A DNA stretch of 26,438 nt, from assembly GCA_020433835.1 (NCBI GenBank), contig JAGRBY010000028.1, positions 1 to 26,438 of the forward strand. Reading direction: 5' to 3'. The notes under the pieces are model-generated. The model did not search any database. It was given only the letters and a program-made list of their open reading frames with translations, and was not told the DNA's origin. Every line of letters begins with the position of its first letter. Position 1 is the first letter of the stretch. Position numbers and translations under genes: made by a program. Of the stretch, positions 7,649 to 16,041 are shown one piece after another. Origin of the DNA: Anaerolineae bacterium. Lineage in GTDB: Bacteria; Chloroflexota; Anaerolineae; 4572-78; J111.

Positions 7649-9241
7649 CTACCTTAAGGTTGCTTCGTCTGGAAACTCTATGAAAGCGTCTTCATTTTCG
7701 TTAAATAGGCGGGCAAATGTATTCCGATCCTGTTGATGTATCTCAGCAACTTGTACGCGCTTTAGCAAGATAAACTGATCGTTCTCAAAAATGGGTGCAA
7801 ACTCCTTGTATAAATCAGGTGTTTCCACATCGGGATCAAAGTCGGAAGAAAACACGTTATTTTCTGAGGGAAGGACTACATAATCGGCAATGCCAGCAGG
7901 TGATTTGTTAATGCCTCTAGGATAAGAGGTATATCGATACCCATCAACCCAAGCAACTGCCGTGTAAGGCGGAATGGTAACAACACGCTGTGGTTCAATG
8001 TTTTTCTGCACGTCCACTAAAGCGGGTTCAACATTTTGAATTAACCGGGCGTTATACTTCATAGTTTTTTGCACTATCAGAAAATAAGGAATAGTAAATA
8101 AAAAGAATATAGCCACAGCCCCAACCAACAAAGCCAAATTCAACAATTTTATGCTTGCGATGTCTCGCTTGCCCCCAACACTCATCTGAATCAAAACTGC
8201 CCCAGTCAGCATAATAATTCCGGGAAAATTGTGCCATGTAAAAATTGAGAAATCATACACCAAAAAACTGCTACCCATTTTGGCTAATCCCATTACAAAT
8301 AACGCTACTCCAAATGCATTAATTTGTTTAGTTACCCATATTGCTGCCCCCATAGCAACTAAAAAAAGTACTATGGTAGCCCAATAGGAGGGGAGCAGAT
8401 TACCATAAGGTTCCGGTTGATAAAACAACACAAATGGGCCGCTAACTTTAAGTGAGCTAATAAATTTTTCTGCCAAAAAATCGTTCGTGCGATTAAAGGG
8501 CGTTTGCAAAAACTTTATTGTCCAAAAAGCCAAGACAAGAAAAACAGTTGATCCCGCTAAAAACGTAAAATAAAGGCGTTCTCGCTTCCAAAGAAAAAGG
8601 ACCAAGAAGAATACAATGCTCAGGACGGCCATCTCTTCCTTTAAAGAGATAAATAACCCAAATGAGATTAGCAAACCAATGAATACGGGTTTAGTGCTTG
8701 TCTTATTTAAAGATCGCAACTGATGGTAATGTATTAAAAATATAGTAAAAATAATCGCTAAGAATCCGGCCAGAATATCGGGATGAAATCCGTAAGTTGC
8801 TTCATATAAACCGGGGACAGTTAACCCAAAATTCAATAAAAAAATCACTCCGTAAATTATCCCCTGTCGTTGTCCATTCGTATGTTTAAAGTATAAATAC
8901 GCTGTTATAGCCGATACACCATACACAATAGGGCCAAGTAATATCAGCACATACACCATATTTTCTCTTAACAAGGCCTTTATCGGTAGCAAAAAAAACA
9001 GAAAAAAATACGAATGGTCTCCAAATCCACTCCCATAGGTAAACTCCAAAACAAAGTTTCCTTGTAACGTTTCCTGGAGAATCTGATCGTACATAAACAA
9101 ATCCGATGTGTACTGCCAAAAAATCAACGAATTTATCTTTAAATACGCTACAATAAGGATTATAAAGCCTGTAAGTGCGATAAAGACATAATCAACAATA
9201 CCGAGGCATTTAGGGATACTTGTTAATGAAATTGAGTTCAT
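7649..9241 (-). CDS. DUF2079-like polytopic membrane protein
   Basis: About 530 aa with ten or more membrane segments. Near the N-terminus it has SDLFMYDQILQETLQGNF and then a GDHSYFFLF loop, and further on FHPDILAG and KEEMA, all in the order typical of DUF2079 membrane proteins, which are distant GT-C relatives thought to be surface glycosyltransferases. A hydrophilic C-terminal domain of about 130 residues follows the last helix. The start is uncertain: ATG 9241 (used here), TTG 9259 (the only one with a well-spaced AAGGTG) or GTG 9271. The inverted repeat just upstream may have replaced the original translation signal. Moderately AT-rich. Confidence 0.82.
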   Translation of the reverse strand: MNSISLTSIPKCLGIVDYVFIALTGFIILIVAYLKINSLIFWQYTSDLFMYDQILQETLQGNFVLEFTYGSGFGDHSYFFLFFLLPIKALLRENMVYVLILLGPIVYGVSAITAYLYFKHTNGQRQGIIYGVIFLLNFGLTVPGLYEATYGFHPDILAGFLAIIFTIFLIHYHQLRSLNKTSTKPVFIGLLISFGLFISLKEEMAVLSIVFFLVLFLWKRERLYFTFLAGSTVFLVLAFWTIKFLQTPFNRTNDFLAEKFISSLKVSGPFVLFYQPEPYGNLLPSYWATIVLFLVAMGAAIWVTKQINAFGVALFVMGLAKMGSSFLVYDFSIFTWHNFPGIIMLTGAVLIQMSVGGKRDIASIKLLNLALLVGAVAIFFLFTIPYFLIVQKTMKYNARLIQNVEPALVDVQKNIEPQRVVTIPPYTAVAWVDGYRYTSYPRGINKSPAGIADYVVLPSENNVFSSDFDPDVETPDLYKEFAPIFENDQFILLKRVQVAEIHQQDRNTFARLFNENEDAFIEFPDEATLR

Positions 9242-9274
9242 GGCAACACATAAAATCAAGAAAGATAACACCTT

Positions 9275-9357
9275 AGGTGACTGGCACTTTTGCTCAAATA
9301 GCGAACATTGCGTGGTATCTAACGCTACAATTACTGCGATTAAGTGCCAGTCTACCT
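9275..9357. repeat. 83-bp inverted-repeat element between two genes (possible MITE or structured leader)
   Basis: The plus strand reads AGGTGACTGGCACTT at 9275-9289, and its reverse complement recurs at 9342-9357 with one extra base. GACTGGCACTT pairs over 11 perfect bases, and AGGT adds four more beyond the bulge. Between the arms a 52-base core carries a second inverted repeat (TAGCG 9299-9303, CGCTA 9323-9327). The element fills most of the 117-base gap between the GT4 stop and the DUF2079-like start. No clear target-site duplication is seen. It could be a small non-autonomous insertion or an RNA hairpin that tunes expression of the downstream gene. Confidence 0.7.
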
Positions 9358-9388
9358 GTCTGATGAGTAAATACCAAGAAAGATTATT

Positions 9389-10552
9389 TCAAGATAAGGT
9401 ATACATGCTTAGCAGCTTACTGTTCCTAACTTCAATAGAAAACTTCCCCAAGGGTTTAAAGTCTATTATTGCAGACTGTCCCATGTCAGCAAGCTTTTCT
9501 CTGTTATCGCAAAAATAACCTATTTTACCGATCAAGTCTTCTACCAACAGTTGCTCTGTTATATCGCTACGATGATACTCTTGGGTTGTTTTTCTATTTG
9601 GGAATGGAACATCTTCCAAATGCAGCCGGTTCGATTGTACGAAAAGGCCGGTTCGCCCCTCCTGCACAATCTCTGGGGTTGCGAACTGTTTGGTGGTTAA
9701 TACCGGCGTACCGCACGAAAGCGCATATAAAAAGGCCATTCCAAAGGTATCGTCGTGGGTAGGAATAGCCAGAAGATCACACGGCAAAAAAAATTTTTTT
9801 ATTATAGCCTGGTGAGCAAAAACAGGGTCAAAAAATTTAATGGTAGGGTGGATATAGGCTTTTCGTAATTCTGCAGGTGCGTCTGAAATCACATACAGTT
9901 CAGCCTTTTGATTACCACTAACAAATTGTTTAAATGCAGCCAACAACTCATGCAATCCCTTTTTGTAGACAGCATTTCCGACAAACAATATCTTCAGCAG
10001 CGATGGATCTGAACTTACATGGGTATATTCAGCCTGATCGGCAAACAAATTAAAATAATCAGGCAGAGCGGGATAAACAACCTGAATCTTCTGAGACAGG
10101 GCCTCGTCAAATTCACCAAGCAGCCGCTGCAACGAACATTTTGCCGCTTGTGATAGGGGTATCACGCCTCGACATAACGGGTGAGCCAAGGCGGTATAGA
10201 TGCGATCTTTAACAGCCGCATCAAGCTCAACAAAATTGGCCAAACTAATCACATGTTCAAAATCGATAATGTAAGGTCTATTGGGCGTTTTCTGAGGAAT
10301 GAGTTGGGCAAAATGATAAATTTCTATATCCGGGTCTTCAACTTTGGTATCAAACAGATATTTTTGCGCCTGGGCGATAATGTGACGCGCCAGCACGTTA
10401 TCACCAAACTTAAGATAAAGAGGATACAAACGTCGCAGCGATTTTTTCGGTTTAGGGATAACAAACTCTACTCCGCTTGGTGGCTCTATTTTTAGCGAGG
10501 TATAAATATCGTGAAGCGGTTTGTAATTTCTATAAACAATTTTTATTTTCAT
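9389..10552 (-). CDS. GT4-type (group 1) glycosyltransferase, variant active site
   Basis: A 387-aa soluble GT-B protein. The C-terminal half has KILFVGNAVYKKGLHELLAA (about 187-206), the usual start of the donor-binding domain, and DTFGMAFLYALSCGTPV (near 268-284) followed by ATPEIVQEGRTGLFV. In the classic E-x7-E motif the first Glu is Asp here and the second is Tyr, so nucleotide-sugar ribose contacts must differ. It likely adds a sugar to a lipid-linked or cell-surface glycan on the cytoplasmic side. The ATG at 10552 overlaps the methyltransferase stop in a TGATG; a GTG three bases earlier (10555) is the alternative. It is translationally coupled to the methyltransferase, and its stop is followed by the inverted-repeat gap. 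Confidence 0.85.
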   Translation of the reverse strand: MKIKIVYRNYKPLHDIYTSLKIEPPSGVEFVIPKPKKSLRRLYPLYLKFGDNVLARHIIAQAQKYLFDTKVEDPDIEIYHFAQLIPQKTPNRPYIIDFEHVISLANFVELDAAVKDRIYTALAHPLCRGVIPLSQAAKCSLQRLLGEFDEALSQKIQVVYPALPDYFNLFADQAEYTHVSSDPSLLKILFVGNAVYKKGLHELLAAFKQFVSGNQKAELYVISDAPAELRKAYIHPTIKFFDPVFAHQAIIKKFFLPCDLLAIPTHDDTFGMAFLYALSCGTPVLTTKQFATPEIVQEGRTGLFVQSNRLHLEDVPFPNRKTTQEYHRSDITEQLLVEDLIGKIGYFCDNREKLADMGQSAIIDFKPLGKFSIEVRNSKLLSMYTLS

Positions 10553-11295
10553 CACGATTTACGGGCAAAAACGACATAACCATCCGATAAATCATACCGA
10601 TTAAAAAGAGAGGCTACTAAGTTAAGCGGATACGTTGTATATTGATTGCAAAAAACACCAATTAAATTTATAAGCGGATTTGATTTCATCAATCCGCTTT
10701 CTTGCGTTTGCTTTTGCTGGCTCCACTGGTTTTTTTTGCGATACTGAAGGGCTGCCAGCAAAATTCTGGGCCACCGTAGTATGTTTACAAAAGGATACCC
10801 GTAAGAGATAACCTCAATATCAGAAAGCCCCTGTTTCGATAGTAAATCGATCAGCTGTTTTTTTTCATAGCGTCGAACATGGCCGACAATTTCATCATGA
10901 TTTGACCAAAATTTCTCCCGAGACGGCACAGAAATAATAAGCTGCCCATCCTCATTTAACAGCTCGATCATGGTTTTTACAATACAATCATCATGTTCAA
11001 CATGTTCGATAACTTCACAAGCTACCACACAATCATACTTTTCACGAATAGGTGCCGAATAGGTTAAATCAGCGATGATCAGTTGCAATCGTTCTTTATT
11101 TGCTGCCGATAAGTTGTGATATACATTCTCGACATCAGGGTTGTAATCGATCAACATGCCGTTATCAAAGAAACGAAGTAATTCTTGAGAGAGTTGCAAG
11201 TTGCCTGGCCCTACTTCTAAAAAATTATGACCACAAGCTATGCCTCGCAAGATTTCATAGCGACGAAACAGATATCTGGGCGGATAATATTTCAT
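10552..11295 (-). CDS. class I SAM-dependent methyltransferase
   Basis: A 247-aa protein with motif I FLEVGPGNLQLS (about 25-36), an acidic end of strand 2 (LIDYNPD), then DCVVACEVIEHVEHDD (about 88-103) and LLNEDGQLIISVPS, the order expected of a Methyltransf_11/23 fold. The EVIEH segment is typical of small-molecule and sugar methyltransferases. Placed between two GT4 genes, it probably methylates a sugar of the growing glycan or its lipid precursor, perhaps as a cap; the acceptor cannot be read from sequence. The C-terminal ~70 residues, with NQYTTYPLNLVASLFNRYDL, may recognise the acceptor. It starts in an ATGA overlap with the upstream GT4. Confidence 0.9.
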   Translation of the reverse strand: MKYYPPRYLFRRYEILRGIACGHNFLEVGPGNLQLSQELLRFFDNGMLIDYNPDVENVYHNLSAANKERLQLIIADLTYSAPIREKYDCVVACEVIEHVEHDDCIVKTMIELLNEDGQLIISVPSREKFWSNHDEIVGHVRRYEKKQLIDLLSKQGLSDIEVISYGYPFVNILRWPRILLAALQYRKKNQWSQQKQTQESGLMKSNPLINLIGVFCNQYTTYPLNLVASLFNRYDLSDGYVVFARKS

Positions 11296-12377
11296 GGGAA
11301 TAACATCTCTTGTAACATTCCACTAACTTTATCAATCGAGAATTTATTCAAATATAGTTGGTGTCCACGCTTGCCAATCGACTCTAGTTCTGGCTGGTGT
11401 TCGAAACCCCATCTTATGGCTTCAGCAAGGGCTTTAGCATTGCCTTGTTCAATAAGCAAACAATTCTCTTTATCTTCAAAGCCAGTCTCTTCATCGATTT
11501 GGCCAATAACAGTGGGTTTGGCCATGCTCAAAAATTGATACGTCTTGCCTGTAATAACCCGACCAGCTTGACCGGTATTTCCAAAGGGACCCCCCAAACA
11601 TAAATCGGCCGAGCTAATGACACCTGGCAATTTATTATAGTCAATCCATGCCCGATGGTGGACATTATTGAGTTTTAGCTCCGCTACCATATGATGAAAA
11701 AAAGCAATATCTTTGCCCCTGCCGCCAACAAGCATAAACTCTATAGGCAAATCGCTTAAATAAGAAGCCGCTTGCACAACAATGTCGATGCCGTGTAATG
11801 GCAAAAATGTTCCGTAAAAGAAAACCTGAAAGGTATTTTTTGGGTCGCTATATTTTTTACATTGTGGTTTAAACAGATCTTCATTCGTACTGACAGGAAT
11901 GACATAAATTTTGTTGGCATCTATCTGAAAGGTGCTAACAAAATGTTCTTGATGTTTGACCGTATCGGCTAAAATAGCATCTGCATTTTTAAGCATCCAT
12001 TTTTCATAGAAGCCAATTAACCTTGCAAGATAGCTTCCTTGTCTAATCTTTTTACGTTCATTCAGCAAACTATCAAATGGAGAAACTAAGTGGTCTAATA
12101 TCAGTCGTTTACCGAGAGTTATAAGGCGGACAGGCCAGTAAATTTCATATCCTCGAAAGCCCAATATATAGCAATCAGGGTTATATTTCATTCTCACAGC
12201 CAGTAATTTCATCAGCGTTTCAAAATATCGAAAGATACTGGTTGAACGGTTACGGGCTTGATAAACGGTAACCGCCTCAATTCGGGCAAGCCCTTCTACT
12301 AAAGTCTGGGTTCTTACATAATCGGGTGAATAGTAAGACAGAATATAGCAAACCTTTATAGGCTTATTCCTGACCAT
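11292..12377 (-). CDS. GT4-type glycosyltransferase
   Basis: About 361 aa. The N-terminal Rossmann-like domain begins IKVCYILSYYSPDYVRTQTL. The C-terminal donor domain starts around FQVFFYGTFLPLHGIDIVVQAA and contains FMLVGGRGKD and GKTYQFLSMAKPTVIG. The usual K-x-x-E of this subgroup reads KTYQ, so the ribose-binding Glu is Gln here. It likely transfers a sugar to a lipid-linked acceptor in the cytoplasm. I chose ATG 12377; a much longer in-frame TTG start at 12464 lies deep inside the upstream gene and its extra residues do not look like a GT-B N-terminus. It overlaps the GT2 gene by 14 bases and the methyltransferase by 4. Confidence 0.87.
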   Translation of the reverse strand: MVRNKPIKVCYILSYYSPDYVRTQTLVEGLARIEAVTVYQARNRSTSIFRYFETLMKLLAVRMKYNPDCYILGFRGYEIYWPVRLITLGKRLILDHLVSPFDSLLNERKKIRQGSYLARLIGFYEKWMLKNADAILADTVKHQEHFVSTFQIDANKIYVIPVSTNEDLFKPQCKKYSDPKNTFQVFFYGTFLPLHGIDIVVQAASYLSDLPIEFMLVGGRGKDIAFFHHMVAELKLNNVHHRAWIDYNKLPGVISSADLCLGGPFGNTGQAGRVITGKTYQFLSMAKPTVIGQIDEETGFEDKENCLLIEQGNAKALAEAIRWGFEHQPELESIGKRGHQLYLNKFSIDKVSGMLQEMLFP

Positions 12378-13335
12378 TGAGGGTTTCTTTAAAAAGTTCC
12401 ACAGATTTAGAGTCGGGCTGAAAATTCTCGCTCGATACCGTTCCCGCTCGCTCCTTAACCTCAAAGCGAAGCTGGGCCACCTGCTCCGAAACTAATCCCA
12501 CCAAAAATACCAGAACAGCAACCGTCATTAACATCGCCGAGGTCGGGCCATAACGCGAACCAAAAAATAGGATTTTGAATAATCCATAACTAACACCTAC
12601 ACCAAACATAGCAATACTGACCGGAATGAACACCTTTAACGGTGAGAAAAACGTAGCAACTTTAAGAATAATCAATAAAAAACGCGGCCCATCCTTGAAA
12701 ATTTTAATTTTGCTTTTGCCAACCCGTCGAGCGGCCTTGATGGGTATGTAATGCAGTGTATATCCCGACCGAACCACGGCCAGTGTGAGCGTGGTTGGGT
12801 AAGAAAACGTGTTGGGCAGCAGATATACAAATCCGCGCGCGATATGCCCTTTCATAGCTCTAAAACCGGATGTTAAATCTTCGATTTTCAGACCACAAAC
12901 ATAGCTGGCAAACCAATTATAGATTTTGTTAGCCAGGTCGCGATGCCAATCGCTATCTGACTCGTGGGTTCGTGCGCCAACGACCATATCGTATCGATCA
13001 AGCTGCTCTAACAGCCGGGGGATATCTTCGGGCGGGTGCTGCCCATCGGCATCGAGCATGACCATAATTTGGCCTTGAGCCTGCCGAATGCCGGATTTAA
13101 CAGCCGCTCCATTACCAATATTATAGGGATGGGCAATGACTTTGGCTCCGGCCTCGTAAGCGCGCCGGGCGGTCTCGTCTTGCGAGCCGTCGTCAACGAC
13201 AATAATTTCATACGTTTGATCTAATTCGCTCAACACCGTTTGGACGCGCTTGATGACAGCAGCGATACTTGCTTCCTCGTAATAAGCCGGCATGATTATA
13301 CTAATTGCCGGAGGGGTATCTGACTTAATAGGCAT
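12364..13335 (-). CDS. DPM1-like GT2 polyprenyl-phosphate glycosyltransferase with two C-terminal membrane helices
   Basis: A 323-aa protein. The GT2 catalytic domain carries PAYYEE (16-21), VVDDGSQDET (46-55) and DADGQHPPED (95-104, the metal-binding DxD), followed by DLTSGFRAMKG and RRVGKSKI (203-210), the acceptor loop of dolichol-phosphate-mannose-synthase-like enzymes. Two hydrophobic segments (about 234-256 and 267-286) anchor it. Family role: transfer of a sugar from a nucleotide donor to polyprenyl phosphate, making the lipid donor that GT-C enzymes use. That fits the many GT-C-like proteins around it. ATG 13335 has AGAGG about eight bases upstream. A 102-base gap precedes it; I see no convincing promoter there. 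The C-terminal tail of about 35 residues is hydrophilic. Confidence 0.92.
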   Translation of the reverse strand: MPIKSDTPPAISIIMPAYYEEASIAAVIKRVQTVLSELDQTYEIIVVDDGSQDETARRAYEAGAKVIAHPYNIGNGAAVKSGIRQAQGQIMVMLDADGQHPPEDIPRLLEQLDRYDMVVGARTHESDSDWHRDLANKIYNWFASYVCGLKIEDLTSGFRAMKGHIARGFVYLLPNTFSYPTTLTLAVVRSGYTLHYIPIKAARRVGKSKIKIFKDGPRFLLIILKVATFFSPLKVFIPVSIAMFGVGVSYGLFKILFFGSRYGPTSAMLMTVAVLVFLVGLVSEQVAQLRFEVKERAGTVSSENFQPDSKSVELFKETLNGQE

Positions 13336-13437
13336 AAGCTTGCCTCTTGACTGCTAAAACTACATTTTTTCAATACTGATCAAAACAATTTGGAACAGAA
13401 TTACGAGCAACTAGAGTCGAGATGCTAAATTAGGGGC

Positions 13438-15255
13438 CTAATTTCCCCTCACTTGTGTAGAAGCCTTAACAAAAACAACTAATGTTTGGGCCTGATTACG
13501 AAAAACCTTTTGAGGAATATAGGTATGCATCTTTGATATAGCCGGTAGGGTGTTACCTAACACATGGTACACAACCACGTCTACATCTTCCGCCTCAGCC
13601 GCAGCCAGGCTCACATTTAACGTGTCTGCTTCGTTACTATCAATATCAATCATATCGACTTCATAGTTGGGCTTCCAGTCAAACTTGGCAAAATAGAAAT
13701 CAAAAAAATATGGATAGTACATGCCCGTAAATTTGATAGTATCCGAATTATGGTTCTCTTTCAACCAGCGCACCGCATCTTCATAAGGATAGTAGTGTTC
13801 GGCAATGTCTGACAGGTAACTACCCCAGAGTGGTTTTTTCGTCCCATCCCAATTGAGCGGAGTCAACACCATATTAATGGCAATAACGGCTCCTGCCAGA
13901 ATTGCCGCCAAAGCGAAACGTTTTTGGCTTAACGTCTGTAACAGATAATAGCTACCAACGATTATTGCCGGAATTAAAAAAAGATTGAATCGACTGTAGC
14001 CTACATAACCGACCTCATCGATTAGATGAAACAGTGCATCGGCAACAAACGTTCCCCCTAAAAATAATAGCACGGTATATTCTTGCTTTATCAACAGCAC
14101 CACAATGCCTATTATAAAGAAAATTAACAAAGGGCTAAACTGTTCGCCAAATGAGCGGAGAATGATCTGATAAAGAGCCGGGTTGAGTAAATTGGAAAAA
14201 TCGGGCGAAAACTCTCGCCAAACGCCAAAATAGTTGCGGTAGAAGAGATAGAGAAACAAAGGAAAGAGTGTACAAAAGGCTACTTTGCTTTCATCAATCA
14301 ATCGAGCCGCTCTAAGCTTTTCTTTCGTTGGCGGCCAAAACTGAACCAGCCCTCGCAGTAGCACAAACGACATCAAAAAAGGCAGCGTTGTCTCTTTGAT
14401 AAAACCGACCAAAATCAGCGCATACCAGGCAGGTTGCGTAGAAATTGTGGACAAATCGCCCCGGATAATCGACTTGATTCGAAAGCAGACCACCGTCATC
14501 AGCACCAAGGCCGGCATCTCCATATACAGGGTAGAACTATAATACCAAATTACGGGGGTTGTAGCCACCGCCAAGCCAAACAGTAAGCCGAGGGGCCATC
14601 CGGCTAATCGCAGTTCTCTTTGGCAAAACCAGGCCAATAGAATTACCGACAAAAACGGAACTATACGATATGTAGCTTCCTCAAACGGTCCAAAAAGCGG
14701 TACTATCACATAAAGCGGCATTACATTCAGCCAGCGGGTAGCGTGCGGATAGCGCAAAACCCAATCAAAATTTGATTGATTATTCCAGACCAGCAGCGCC
14801 ACCATCCCCACTAAAAATACAGCCGAAAAGAGAATTTGCTTGCTCTTACGCCAACCTTCATACAAAAACAGCAATAAAAGTACAGCCGTCACAAGTCCAT
14901 GGAATTTCATTAACCCCCAGACGTTTAAGACGACATTAATGTGATAGTCTTCGTCACCACGCCACGGAATTACAGCGAGCAATGCCCGATAGTTAAGGAT
15001 AATTATGACTGCCCAAAGAATACCTAAGGAAAGATAATGAACCGGTTGGAAATAAATGACGATTGAATTACTGGCAAGATAAGCCCAGGTCAATCCCAAC
15101 AACACCGAGCCTATCAAAAAAAGCGCCTGTTCCCACAGCTTGGTCGAGATTAACCAGTAAGGACTGAGAACATAGGCTACGACAAATATGGCAAAAAGCA
15201 GTGCGAAAACAAGGTGTCGATGTAATTTAATTGGAGATGAGAAATTGAATGCCAT
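13438..15255 (-). CDS. GT39-like integral membrane glycosyltransferase
   Basis: A 605-aa polytopic protein with about a dozen membrane segments and a soluble C-terminal domain of roughly 130 residues (from about 475). The loop PWRGDEDYHINVVLNVWG (about 97-114) has the acidic pair plus His expected of a GT-C active site facing outside. It is not closely similar to the other membrane transferases here, though the layout is the same. Two N-terminal helices precede the acidic loop, more than usual. It probably uses a polyprenyl-linked sugar made by a neighbouring GT2. ATG 15255 with GAGG about 11 bases upstream; 21 bases after the GT2 stop. The 102-base gap downstream contains no clear hairpin terminator. 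Confidence 0.83.
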   Translation of the reverse strand: MAFNFSSPIKLHRHLVFALLFAIFVVAYVLSPYWLISTKLWEQALFLIGSVLLGLTWAYLASNSIVIYFQPVHYLSLGILWAVIIILNYRALLAVIPWRGDEDYHINVVLNVWGLMKFHGLVTAVLLLLFLYEGWRKSKQILFSAVFLVGMVALLVWNNQSNFDWVLRYPHATRWLNVMPLYVIVPLFGPFEEATYRIVPFLSVILLAWFCQRELRLAGWPLGLLFGLAVATTPVIWYYSSTLYMEMPALVLMTVVCFRIKSIIRGDLSTISTQPAWYALILVGFIKETTLPFLMSFVLLRGLVQFWPPTKEKLRAARLIDESKVAFCTLFPLFLYLFYRNYFGVWREFSPDFSNLLNPALYQIILRSFGEQFSPLLIFFIIGIVVLLIKQEYTVLLFLGGTFVADALFHLIDEVGYVGYSRFNLFLIPAIIVGSYYLLQTLSQKRFALAAILAGAVIAINMVLTPLNWDGTKKPLWGSYLSDIAEHYYPYEDAVRWLKENHNSDTIKFTGMYYPYFFDFYFAKFDWKPNYEVDMIDIDSNEADTLNVSLAAAEAEDVDVVVYHVLGNTLPAISKMHTYIPQKVFRNQAQTLVVFVKASTQVRGN

Positions 15256-15276
15256 TCAGTAAAAACCTCAACCGTT

Positions 15277-16041
15277 CTATCTGCGTCGGACGATGGCCCA
15301 ACTTATCAAGGCCAATCCTACAGCACCAGCCCCTACAAAAAGTGAAGCATACGGTTGGATGTCTTGCTTAACCTCGCTTAGAAAAAATCGAAGAAAGGCG
15401 ACACCGGTTGGCCAAGATGCCCCCTTGGTTTCCCCGCCGATCCGCTTTTGCTCAATCGTGGGAATCTCAACAATTTTCAATTTGGCTCGCATAGCGGCGA
15501 TGGTCATTTCATACTCAATAGTATACCCCATCGAACTGGGGGCGATGGCGTCAAAAACAGCTCGCCGTATGCCGCGATAGCCGTTGATGGTATCGGTCAC
15601 GTAAGGCCGACCCCGATTCCAGTTGAGGTTGGCTAACAACGTGAACGCCTGGTTAACCCACTTGCGCAGGGGTAGGGCCTCATCATCTTCCTCATTCTGG
15701 GCATCCGGCAAAAATCGCGAGGCGATGGCAATATCGGCTCCGGCTTCCAACAATTCAAACAGCTTGGCGATGTCATCAGGATCTTCATTACCATCGGGGC
15801 TAAAAAAGACGATGAACTCTCCACTGGAATTTGCCACCCCAACCCGGAAAGCCTCGCCGCGTCCGCGCCGGGTTTGGTCGAAAATGGGAATATTGTATTC
15901 CTGCAAAAATTCGCGGGTACCGTCGGTCGAGCCACCGTCAACCGCAATAATTTCATCGGCCACATCCTTCGACAGGATAGGAATAAAGGCTCTTACACCC
16001 TCGATCTCGTTCAGGGTTAAGATAATTAAAGTTCGACTCAT
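15277..16041 (-). CDS. GT2 family glycosyltransferase, DPM1-like, with single C-terminal membrane helix
   Basis: A 254-aa protein. GT2 motifs: LTLNE (8-12), VDGGSTDGT (34-42) and a metal-site region FFSPDGNEDPDD (79-90), where the usual DAD is SPD. Then DTINGYRGIRR (150-160) and EIPTIEQKR, as in polyprenyl-phosphate glycosyltransferases. A hydrophobic segment near 233-250 ends in Arg-rich VRRR, a likely membrane anchor. It probably charges a polyprenyl phosphate. It is homologous to the C-terminal part of the fusion gene two positions upstream (shared ASRF, D-x4-RxIxR and EIPT). It starts in an ATGA overlap with the SDR, with AAGGAG about ten bases upstream, so the start is firm. Confidence 0.9.
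   Translation of the reverse strand: MSRTLIILTLNEIEGVRAFIPILSKDVADEIIAVDGGSTDGTREFLQEYNIPIFDQTRRGRGEAFRVGVANSSGEFIVFFSPDGNEDPDDIAKLFELLEAGADIAIASRFLPDAQNEEDDEALPLRKWVNQAFTLLANLNWNRGRPYVTDTINGYRGIRRAVFDAIAPSSMGYTIEYEMTIAAMRAKLKIVEIPTIEQKRIGGETKGASWPTGVAFLRFFLSEVKQDIQPYASLFVGAGAVGLALISWAIVRRR

Noticed and set aside
12378..12464. 29-residue N-terminal extension of the GT4 from a TTG
   Set aside because: It runs inside the upstream GT2 gene and is Arg-rich, unlike a GT-B N-terminus; ATG 12377 fits the family.
13336..13437. Promoter upstream of the DPM1-like GT2
   Set aside because: TTGTTT and TTGATC occur, but neither has a convincing -10 at 16-18 bases, so I did not call one.
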